Source of the DNA: Aphanomyces cochlioides
Taxonomy: Eukaryota > Oomycota > Saprolegniomycetes > Saprolegniales > Verrucalvaceae
DNA length: 64,000 nucleotides
Assembly: GCA_019828595.1 (NCBI GenBank)
Contig: JAHQRK010000002.1
Coordinates: 1,116,001 to 1,180,000 of the forward strand
Reading direction: 5' to 3'
Part shown: positions 17,629 through 28,200 of the stretch, piece by piece
Layout: each line of letters opens with the position of its first letter
Position numbering within the stretch: position 1 is the stretch's first letter
Made by a program: the position numbers and the translations under genes
The notes under the pieces: generated by a model
Told to the model about the DNA's origin: nothing
Databases searched by the model: none
The model's input: only the letters and a program-made list of their open reading frames with translations

Positions 17629-20124
17629 TGCACCAGAATGAGTCTGCCCAAATCTTACCACAATCTCAAAACGAGACCTTGGAATCTTAAAAGGCATGTT
17701 ATGTTGCAACCTTTGAAGAAATTCACCTAAGTCACCCATATCAAGGGGAAATCTCTAAGTGGATTTTTTCGCGACCCACTTGGCCTTTTCATGCGTTTGA
17801 TGGCTCGTTAGCCCCAGCTAACAGAGCTCTATGAACACACCAAGTAACTTTATCTCATGCCGAGTCGTTCAAAAAATCGACTTGACTTTATCCGTTCACC
17901 CAAAATGGCAAAACTATCGACAACTCTGGCATTGCCCTGACGATCATTTCAGACATTCTAATGGTCTTCAGGGTTGCTAGACATCCCAAGCAGACAAACG
18001 CAAGCGTTAGATTGCAAAAAAGTGCAGTGATTCTCTCACAACAACACTTTGAAAATTGTTACGACGTCTCCCCCTGGGGGCGAAATCTCAAAATCGAGTG
18101 CACACTTTTTGTTCGGGAAAATTGCGCCACGGTGCCTAAAAGATTCTCCCATGTCTCCTCCTCAAGATGTGCCAGTTTGCGAGTGCTCACACCTCGCCAA
18201 ACTCGTAAAACAAAATTCGAGAGGAAATTCGACTCGGTGACACCCATTTTGAACCGGTTTCAACCCGTAACCAAAAGTGAAATTTCTCTCGACCTACTGC
18301 GTGGATTTCTACGTTTAGTGGCATGTTACCTCAGTTGAATCGAGCTCTATGCTGACACCAACTAGCACATATTGCAGATCTATGGTTCAAAACCACGAAC
18401 CCATTTTGGACTGTCACCCAAACCGGTGAAACTCCAGGACAACTCGAACGCTTTCCCTACGGTCACTGAGTGACATCTAGGGGTCTAATGGGTGGTTCCA
18501 CCACTTATTACGACTAGCCAAAGCGTTAGAACGCCCTGAAACATCCTGGTTTGCTCGCAATCCTCAATCCAAAATGTCAACCACCCCTATCCACCGGCTA
18601 CAAAACCTTAAGTCGGCTACAGGTCGCAAATCGTTTCCAATCGACCGGCTATGACTCTTTTCCATCCTATCATGGCTAGACGAGTGTTTTAAGTCATCAA
18701 GAGCGATGATTGAAGCCCTGGAACCTACTTGCCGTCGCCCCGACAACTTTTGGCGAAATGGCTAAAACTCATCGGAAGGCTCCTGAATGCAAATCAACTC
18801 CGATCGTCCAACATAAAGTTGGAGAGGCTCGAGAATGTCCTCGCGATGGATTTGAGCTATCAAGCACCATGATAGCAGCACAGGAACCCAACTTCCGATT
18901 CCAAACCATTTTGAGCCGATAAGGCTCCAAAACGACCATCGTAGCTAATTTCAGCTACACGACTCTATATGCACCGATTAATATGGTGCATCCACCGCTA
19001 GCCTCCATTGATGGAGGACACCAAGTATGGCTATCTATCTCATAGCCGTTCGGAAGTTATGACTCCTTCAAATTTGGTCGCCGAGACGCCCGATTGGAAA
19101 AATCACTGGTTTTGGCTAGCGCCCTCCCGCTACAGGCTACCTATGGCGATTCTAATGGTGCGCTATCCTTCGTACGTATCGTGGCTACGATCCTGCCAAG
19201 TGGCTCCATGGACCGTGGCGCCGTTCGAAATCCAGCTCCGACGATGCTCGCGCTCGAGACATATCCGCGCATGGCGCATGTCAAAATGGCACCTCCCAAA
19301 TATTTTACCCTTTTTTATTATTTTTGGGAGGTTTACCCCAAAAGCCCAACCCACAAGGGATTTTCCCTCTATCTCGCCACCATCAACTCCGATGAAGACG
19401 CTCCTGAAATCAACTTTGCTTGTCATGGAACGACCGACCTCGTTGATTTTTTTGGCTGGTCAAATCGTCCAAGAACATTTTATTTTGGATGGTCTTTTCT
19501 CTCAAACCCAGCTTTTCCCATGGTTCCAGCGATTTAATTCGGCCTCCTGAGGTCGAATTAAATTGGCCACGACCTTTTTGGATTTTTTGGGCTCCTACCT
19601 CTTGCCAATTTATTTTCCTTGGGCCTGATTTTACTCTGTTTCGACCCTTTTGTCAATTTTTGGCCTTCCTCTCCTGTCGATTTATTTATTCATGGATCGA
19701 CCCCAACTCAAGCTTTTATTTACTTGGCCTTTTCACTGCGTACCTCCACTTGGAATTTTTATCAAGACTTTTGTATACAAATTTTCAAGTCCTCCACAGT
19801 CAACCCGAAATTGCCTTGTATCTCGCCACCACCAACTCGGATCAAGATGGTCATGAAAAGAAAGTTGCTTGTATGGCTCTTCTCTATACTGCTGAATTTT
19901 TTCACAGCCTGAGTCGCCTTGCACCATTTTCTTTCTGCCATGGTTCCTCCAAATTACCCCACACCCAAGTCTATTTCGGTTAAGCAACACTGGACGATTT
20001 TCCACAGAACCTTCCAAGGTCACATTTCGCAACACATATTTATTATGCGACTTATGAAGCCAAAATCGAAAGTCTAGTTTGCGGCCCTTTTGGGCCATAT
20101 TAATTCTTTAATATACTCAGTTAA
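17629..20124. other. E2 3' region, non-coding or unrecognised
   Basis: No recognisable domain is seen in 2.5 kb. Between about 19360 and 19960 there is an imperfect direct repeat about 450 bp apart. Each copy has the phrase ATCTCGCCACCAYCAACTC followed by a similar stretch ending CCATGGTTCC. Frames at 19008-19983 share the peptide LATxNSDxD in both copies, but they change frame and look decayed. It could be a nested older element or a very long 3' UTR. Confidence 0.35.
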
Positions 20125-20175
20125 CCGCTTTGCATGCGGAAGGCCCCGGGTTCAATCCCCGGCGTCTCCACTTTT
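20125..20175 (+). tRNA. tRNA-Ala(TGC), 3' part with duplicated anticodon arm and terminator
   Basis: 20125-20142 is the right target duplication. 20143-20170 completes the tRNA with variable loop, the T arm CCGGG-TTCAATC-CCCGG (box B) and acceptor strand CGTCTCC plus A. CTTTT follows directly, a normal Pol III terminator. A transcript from here would lack the acceptor 5' strand and the D arm. Confidence 0.9.
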
Positions 20176-20742
20176 AGCCGTTCACGGTAGAAACATTTTA
20201 TACCGAGGTGTAGCTCTCAACAGTGGTTTCTTCTACTAGCGGACTTGTTAATCTCAAACTTGTGCCTTAGGTTGTACTGACGTTTCCTCAAGTAGACCGA
20301 GTGTTGATAATCCAGGGCCAACATAGCTTAATTGTTGAGTTGGGTTGTCTTATCCAATGATAGTCTTCAGAACTCAACGTGATAGAGCAGTCCTGATGTT
20401 GTCTCTACTGAAATGAAGACGTAATAATACAACTTGTATGAGTAAGCAATTTAGTCTAAACCAGTAATGCTGTTGAGTTGGAACACAAAACAGCGTTTGA
20501 ACGTACTCGACATAACGTTTGAGAGCTTTCAAATCAAGAGTACTCTGTAATATGATATGTATCGATATTGAGAGTAATCTATGAAAGAGATACTACTCCG
20601 TTCGAAGATAAGTGGAAGAGCCGGTGAGCTCCATGCGGCAATTTGGCGTTTTCTTCGAATAACAAATAATGTGGTAACTATTGATTCTGAGAGGAGACAG
20701 TTTTGGTGGTGGCGGTCGCCACTTCACTTTTGTCGATTTGAC

Positions 20743-22342
20743 ATGGAGGACCAAGCCACAAGACCAGCTTCAGGACGAGGCAGCAAGCCCAACCTGAGCG
20801 ATTCGCAGCGTGAAGAGATATTTAGATGCCTCCTAGAGGTATCAGCAAATGGTAAACTGCCTCCTGGAACAGTACCTCGACTTGCTGATGCTTACAATGT
20901 ATCAGTACAGTCCATTTACAGGATATGGAATCGTGGTCGAGAACGCACTACTAGGCTATATGGCAAGGTGACTAGCAGGCGCAAAGGACGTTGTGGGCGA
21001 AAATTAATGTATCCTGACCTCCTCGAGCGAATAAGGCCAACTACTGCAAAAGACAGAGGCACATTCTGAGACCTTGCTCCAGCGACAGGAATTCCCAAAT
21101 CAGTACTCTATGACAGGTTCAAAGCAGCATATTTCAAGAAATATACTCGACCATTGAAGCCACAACTGACCCCAGCAAACTTATACTTCCGTAGAAAGTG
21201 GGCTTTGAGTCACATTACTTCAGATTCGAGCGTCGATAGCATGGACAATTACGTCCATGTCGTCGAAAAATGGTTTTTCCTCAAAGTCGTCGAAAAATGG
21301 TTTTTCCTCAAAGTCGCCAAATGCACATTTTATGGTCTCCCCGACGAAACGCCACCTACAAGGCACACCAAAAACAAAAGTATATAAAAATTGCTCATTT
21401 GTTGACTTGACGTTTTTATGTAAAAATTGCTCATTTGTTGACTTGACGTTTGTATGTGAAAATTGCTCTCGTGCTTAGTCTCGTACTTACGTGTACTTCA
21501 TTACAAAGGTAGACAACCATAGTGATAGATTGATTGAATTTATCTCTAAGGTCATGTTTCTATGTGCCGTCGCCAAACCTCGTTGGGATAGCGATAAAAG
21601 CGAATGGTGGGATGGCAAAATTGGGTGCTGGCCACTGACGCATAAGATTGCCGCTGTCCGATCAAGCAAAAATAGAGCCAAAGGCACATTGGTCAAAGCA
21701 CCACTGTCTGTGAATCGTGTGGTCGACAAGTCCTTGCTGATTGACAAGGTTATCCCTGCTATAAAGGCTCAATGGCCCCTTTGTTCTTCCAAGACAATCA
21801 AGTTGCAACAGGACAATGCTGCACTCCACGTTCAAGTTGACGATGTTGGTGTTTTCGAAGCTGGTCACTCTGGAGGGTTTCGAATAAGTGTTGTTTACCA
21901 ATCGCCGAATTCTCCCGATCTCAATATGCTAGACTTGGGCTTTTTTCGAGCCCTACAAAGCAACCAAATCAAGCGAGACGCCAACTCAATTGATGATATT
22001 ATCATGAATCTCACCTCAGCTTGGAAAGATATTTCCTACTCTACACTGCTGGCTAACTTTAGAACACTACAACAAGTCATGATTGAAATTCTCAAATGTA
22101 ATGGAGCCAACGATTACAAGATTCCCCATATCAACAAGTCCCAACTTGAGCGACAAGGCCACCTTCCTGAGCAGCCTGAATGTCCACGCGAGATTGTGGC
22201 AGCTCCACGCGCTTTACTTGACGGCGAGGATGAAGAAGAGCATCAAATCAACGCCGCAAAGGAGTCTGTCGAATTGGCCGAAGATCTTGCACTGTGCAAT
22301 GCGCTTGAGGAGCTTCGTGTTGGCGATGAAGACTTCTTGTGA
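20743..22342 (+). pseudogene. Mariner-like DD39D transposase, inactivated
   Basis: From ATG 20743 (MEDQATRPASG) the N-terminal HTH region is followed by an in-frame stop at 21067; translation continues in the same frame beyond it (DLAPATGIPKSVLYDRF). The first catalytic site reads HVVEKWFF where HVDEKWF is expected, so the Asp is lost, and the segment is duplicated in tandem (27-bp unit, 21259-21312). A second tandem repeat and frame loss follow. The frame from 21491 to 22342 keeps the second Asp (LQQDNAALHV) and the third in PNSPDLNMLDLGFF. Exactly 39 residues lie between them, the spacing of plant-type mariners. Confidence 0.85.
21384..21455 (+). repeat. 36-bp tandem duplication in the mariner transposase
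   Basis: Two near-identical copies of a 36-nt unit (AAAAATTGCTCATTTGTTG...) lie end to end, with the first ~14 nt of a third copy. Together with the 27-bp repeat just upstream they account for the loss of frame in the centre of the transposase. Confidence 0.8.
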
Positions 22343-22789
22343 GATGAATTCGACCAAATGATTGTGGAATCGACAAGTGATCCAGTTTTGTAAACAATGA
22401 GAATATATGTAATTTGAAAGGTTTTTGTGTTTGTGATGACTTGGTATTTCTATGGAAAATGCAGCAGACTCTGCACCTTCTTTTGTATATTATATTATGG
22501 AGGTTCGTGTCTTTGTGTGCATGCATTACATATTTTGCCGAAAGATCGCAGAGGCGAGCAAGTATCTCATTTGTTATTGATTTTAGAAGCTTATTATTCT
22601 TCATAGAACTGTTTAATTGTAAGTTATATTGTATTCTTGATGTTAACATGCTATAATAAAGGTTATTAATTCAAAAAGGTTACACCCATTCACTTGACGT
22701 AATCATGAATCCACCGGCTCGTCCACTTATTTTCGGACGGAGTAGTATACGTATATACAAAGAATCGTACTGAAGTAAGAAGCCTGATT

Positions 22790-22850
22790 GGCTTGGTGGT
22801 GTAGTGCCTGGGTCTGTGAGGTCCAGGGATCGATCCCGCCCGAGTGCTAT
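22790..22850 (+). other. tRNA-like sequence, possible SINE head or tRNA pseudogene
   Basis: GGCTTGGTGGTGTAGTGCCTGG resembles a box A region, and GGGATCGATCCC (22824-22835) is close to box B (GGTTCGANTCC). Six base pairs can form between GCTTGG and CCGAGT at the ends. The D and anticodon arms are poor, so a working tRNA is unlikely. It begins about 40 bp after the mariner element. Confidence 0.35.
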
Positions 22851-25232
22851 GACATCATTTACAGTGTAAACGCATGAATCCCAAAGATGCATCCATCCCC
22901 GTCGAGGATGAAACCCACTGTAATGAGCACTTTCTTTTTACCATTCATATCATTACACCCAAAGTCTTCTTCCTCTCTACAAAGCCTGCACAGGACCTGA
23001 TTTTTCACTCCAATAAAAGCCACCTTGCATCACAAAGACTGTTCTCTCATAAACCAGGCTCAATCACATCGACAAACTGTCCAGTATTTCTCTCTTACTC
23101 TAAGCGAACCTCTGTGCTTCACAACTACGGCATCATACTACAATGACACCAAGAACGCGAGATTACGTCTCCAATACTCTTTCCACAAGTACGCACTCAG
23201 GTCGCTTACATTGACATCTGCACTGCCGCCTTGGTCTTGTGAATTTCATCCGCGCTGTGTCAATTTACTACACGTTGACCACATCGAGCGGTCAAGCGGT
23301 CGCTGCGACCCGCTATTTCATCTACGCTTGCCTCAAAACGACACAAAGAGATCATTGAAGCAAGTTTGAAGCGAGTCATTTGTGTGCAGGCAGTTGAAGC
23401 TTCGTTGAGACTCCTCTGTCCTTCCTATCCAGAATGCGGTCATCCGTCTTGCCCCGTGACAAATACCGAAATGTACACCATCTGATCTTTGCCGCACTCT
23501 TACATGCTAAGCTGAGAGGGCAGTTGCACATGGAACCGCCGCAGCGACCATTTTGAGGTTGGCAAAAGGCACCATTACCAAGCGCAAACGCTCGACGATC
23601 GCATAACGTGACATGTCAATGCTCAGCATGAACTTGTCGGGTCGAAATGTCCGACCCAGACTTAAATCACATGCAAGAGCGCTGCTACGATTTTCAACAA
23701 GCCGTCGATGTCATGCCTGAAGAAGTCGCAGTGATGAAGCAAAAGATGACAGAATCGAAGGAAATAGAAGCAAATTCAACTGAGCATTGCAAACGCCCCG
23801 AAAAGTATTCCCCCCCTGAACGTCGGTGGCAAAATCTTCAAAACCTCCTTGGAGACACGACTGCGCTTTGAGGGTACACGCGAAGGCTGGAAGTCCGCCA
23901 TGGGATAACGAGCGTCAAAGTAATTCAGATTGAAGCATTGCTAAGATGGCAAAATATGTTCGTTGGAATGGCCCCTCTGATAACTTTGACCCAGACTCCA
24001 CCCACACGCACTACTTTGGGTATTCGATTTACTTGAAGACTGGGCAAGTTCGCCGCAATAAAGCTGTGCTCTACAAGAAAGTAAAGTCCTTTCTTGAAGG
24101 TGATGTCCTCACGATCAGTCAAGCGGGGAATACTATCCGATTCAAGCGGAGCGACCACGAAGTAGGCGTGAATGCGAGAATTGTATCCACGCCATCCTGT
24201 GGACAGCATGGTTGATCAAGGCGCTGTAATGGCAATCGTCGTCTAGATCGTTGATGGCTTTTCAACAAGTTTCCATGATACAATGTCTTTGTGAATTAGT
24301 TAGCAAGGCGTGAGATTTAGGTGCACAAGTCATCCATTCCGGCAACAAGAGACCGTCGATCAAGCCCGGAATATTTTGGGCTGTTTGTGGTTCAAATTTT
24401 CGGATCCTTGCCACTCAATCTAATGTTACGATGTTGTCTAAGTGTATGTTAGGAGCTAAGTACCAACTAACTTCCACTAGACAATTTGACAAATTGCCTC
24501 TTCGTTAGCATGAACTCCCCTGCTAGTTGCCTCGCTTGCTTAGCATGCAATCTGCTGCTAGTAATGCACGACGTAGAGTGCGCCTTGCTCTAGAGTGATG
24601 TGACGATTTTTCTTCTGTCTTCCTCAAACCTTTGTGCCTCACTACTGCGGCATTAGCGTGCAACATTTTGAATGAACGCGAGCATACATATCTCTTTCCA
24701 GATATACTCAGCCTCCCCAACACAAATTCATTAATGTTCATCTGTAACGACAGACGGCAAATTGATGAACCAAGCGTTGCCTCTGTCATGTGATGGCGGG
24801 TGGTCATATGAGTGTCATAATTGATGTCATGGACTTGATTGAAACTACATTTGAGTGGGGTTTTATATGCTTCTCGATGAAAAGTGCACTCAGGTTGGGT
24901 TAGCTCAGCGAAAACGAGCAAAGATATCATGGGATTAGCCTTGACTGAGCTGTAGCACAGCTTGGTAAAAGTCAATTAGAAGTGTTTCGTTTGCTGGAAA
25001 GGAGATAGTTGGTAAATCGGAGGGATCTTCGGAAAACTGAATCATTTGATTTAGATGTGAATAAGCTACTAGCGTTGCTCACCTCTTCAAAGAACTCCAT
25101 GACTTTCGGTTCGCCCATCATCGTCATCATTTCTACGAAACTGTGTTAAATGCAGTCAAAGGACATTGTACTATCATCTTTCATGATCATCTTCATCAGC
25201 TTCTTTGTGATTTTGATTCGCTTGAGCTCAAC
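22851..25232. other. Gene-poor stretch with small unassigned ORFs
   Basis: Small plus-strand frames occur at 22874-23146 (90 aa), 23647-23871 (74 aa, charged, possibly helical) and 23946-24215 (89 aa, MAKYVRWNGPSDNF...). None matches a family I know and none has clear gene signals. The rest shows no repeat pair or RNA gene. I would not treat any of these as genes without transcripts. Confidence 0.3.
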
Positions 25233-28200
25233 CTAACTTGCCATCAGACACCGAGAAATATGACGTTTGAGCAGAGATACCACTTCTGGTGAAGCAGCCT
25301 GTGTCTGGGCTGACAAAGTTGCCCCATTTGGTGTATGCGTAGACTGATCTTGCTTGTTGTCTGCGAGTCTACTCAGCAGTAAAAACACTTTTTCGGCATG
25401 ATCTTCGACGTACTGACACAATCGCTTTAATAGATCCTGAACGTGGGGATCATCAATGTGGAATGCCAATAAAGGTGGATCCATTGCAATCTTAAAAGGC
25501 ATTTGAGTTATATCGACTCTACAATGAAAATTACCTCTTGAATTATTGCTTGGTCTTCAGGAGTCATTTCATTAGTTGGATGAAATAGTTGCGCTTCAAT
25601 CAACCGCTCCACCTAGTACGATAAGTCAGTCATCTTTTGTGATGAATCTCACAGCTTCTTCCAATGACATGTCTTGGAAACGGGTGAGTTGAGGAGGCAA
25701 CTCGTGCGGTTTCGCAGCTCTATTAAAACAACTCGATGACAATATCGTGGAGTTTATAATCTCACATTGGCGCATTTCCTTCGGAGAAAGTTGCTCTCTC
25801 TGTGTCAAAGGGTGTAAAATCTTGAGCGACATCATGAGGCAGATTCTCGCTGGAAAAATGAAGTGTTAAAGTCAATGAGGCACCGGTACCTTGCTTCCAC
25901 AGTGTTGTTCTCATTGGACTGAGTAGGCAACAAGGGTTCAGACTCTGGTCTGATGTCAATCTCTGATTCGGCAGGACATTCGGAATGAATATTTTCAATT
26001 GACGACGGCTCTTGTTGAGGCTCCATTTCTCTGACTGCTGAGAGCTCAGAAACGAATCTAAAACTATACTTCAGCGCAGGTATAGTTGCCGGATCGACCT
26101 TAACTCTGCGACAACTGTGGAAGGATCGTTGTCAATCGACCTGCATGACAAAATATCATTCACATACGAGAAAAGAAACTTAGATACTTGATTAGACGTT
26201 GCAGCATTGTTCGAATGCCTGGCTGGTCAATATGGAAAGGTAAAAGAGAAGGATCCGTCGCAATCTAAATAGTTTTTTAGATTTCGGATATGTGGAAGGG
26301 TCATACTTCGCTCAGCGCCTCTTGCTCCTCGGGGGTCATTCCAACAAGTGGCTTAAGCAGTTGCAAATGAGCCAGCTTCTCCACCTTCATCCGACACAAC
26401 AGTGAGTTATTACAAGAACTTTCTCTACTCACAGCGTCCTCCAATGGCATATCTTGGTACTTAGTTCGCTTTGGAACAACGGACGTTGTTAGGTATGAAC
26501 GCATTTCAGTGTAAAAGAGACGCAGAACGGGGTCGTTGGTTTGTAGATAAATTACAGACGGGTCGATGCTAACTAAGGTACCAATTAATACATGATAAAG
26601 AAGATACCCAATGCCTTCTCGTAAAGCTTGCAATATGCGAGGTTCTCCAAGTAGTAAAGCCATTTTTGGGTTGAGGAGCATCTATAGAAAAAGGTTGAAT
26701 AAATGAGAGCTTCGATGTAGGACCTGTTGCACAGTCATTGCGTCAAAGTGGACCTTTAAAATGAAATCTTCTAGTGATGTATCTTTTGCTTCTTCCGATG
26801 GTGTCTCCACATGGTCTTTCAGATATTTTTGCTGGAGTTTCTCAAATAAAACATTCTCACGTCCCCGAAAGGCTCGGACAATATCAGGCACTACATGAGT
26901 GTGAATTTATATATAAATTTATATGCTAGGCAAGAAATTGTAATACCCTCTGGGAGCTTTGTCGGGTTGTATTTTGCGTAGAACTGGGTAATATCTCGAA
27001 TGTAGTTTCTTGATTAAGAGAGGTTAGCGACGAAATTTGTAGATGAAAATACCTAGTAGTTTCACTCAGCTTGCCCACTGCACGTGATGCTAGCCACATG
27101 CGCACGGTCTAAAATAGAATGATTAAACATCAAAACGACATTTTTATACCGCTTGAATGATAACACATGCAGAAGAGCGTACTTGAAATCTTCTGTCTTG
27201 GAGCTTGTCGTGCAGCAAGCCATTCATGAAAACTGTTGTCGTTCCAACTGCAAAACTATAAGACGCTCTACATCGACGTTATATAATGCAAGATAATTCC
27301 CGAGCACTCTTGTGAATCTGACAAAGAGCCAACAAACGAATTCAAAGCATGCTCAACTCCGTTTGGTGTGAAAATATCTGAAGTATTTAGCAACATGTCG
27401 TCAAGATTTCACCAAAAGAGTTATTGGCACCTTCGAAGAGCATGTGATATCGACTTTGGAATACACTCAGCTCCATATTGTGTCGGAACTGCTGGCTTGA
27501 GTAGGAGACTATTGGTGGCAGTAACTGTCCTCGAATTTGTGCCTTCAAAACTTCCAAATCCAGGGAATTAAAATCCTAAGACAATATACTTAAGTAAGAA
27601 TGTCTGAGACTCAGTGGCTTCTACCGATGATGCATCCAAACGTGGTCGTAAGCAATGGACGAATCGCGGGCGAGCAACTCGAAGTTTTGTGATTATATCT
27701 TGAACATGAACTTTAAATCTACAATGATTTGAAGTTCAATTCCAGGTCAATGTTCATTACCGATTTGCTACACTTTGACGTTTTATTTCTTCGCCTATTT
27801 TTTCGGTCGGCTCAGGTCGAAGAGACTGGAAATATGGTTACGAAAGTACAACGTAACCTTTGTACCTTGATGAAAGAATTAGTCGAAGAACGAACGAGCT
27901 TCACTAGAGCAATCGAGACTGCATCACTATTCTTGGCGACAAAATTAGTGGCGCTAGAGATGAAAGTGTGTAACAGCAATCGTCAAACGGTGTTTTCTAC
28001 TTGTAGGTAACTTGACTGCGATCGTGATTCAAAGTAAATTCAAGCGGGTCTCTTCTGATTGTCAAGCCTGAATGGCCAACATTTCGCGAATACAAAGCTC
28101 GCACAAAACGACTACAATTTCGAACAGTTTAATACCCTTGAAAGGACGATCTACCTGTTTTTTGCTTGAGATTGATCGTCCTCGTTACAATGAAGTAATG

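Larger units (their letters stand above)
14896..20124 (+). mobile_element. Second LINE (E2), 5'-truncated, in the tRNA-Ala anticodon arm
   Basis: The 5,229-bp insertion begins within the reverse-transcriptase leader and is bounded by an exact 18-bp target duplication. It is in the same orientation as the tRNA, the opposite of LINE-A. Its RT is clearly different from LINE-A in sequence (YYADDSQLY against LLFADDTTLL). No poly(A) tail precedes the right duplication (ATATACTCAGTTAA). The ~2.5 kb after the coding part is unusually long for a 3' UTR and may include nested material. Confidence 0.8.
20591..22747 (+). mobile_element. Mariner (DD39D, Stowaway-like) transposon
   Basis: The termini TACTACTCCGTTCGAAGATAAG at 20591 and its imperfect inverse ending CGGAGTAGTA at 22747 (about 33 of 36 bp shared) define a 2,157-bp element with TA ends. 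They resemble plant Stowaway ends (CTCCGTYCGAAAATAAGTG). It contains one broken transposase gene. Confidence 0.85.

Noticed and set aside
24523..24975. 150-codon minus-strand frame
   Set aside because: The composition is not protein-like, there is no motif, and no supporting neighbour or splice structure exists.
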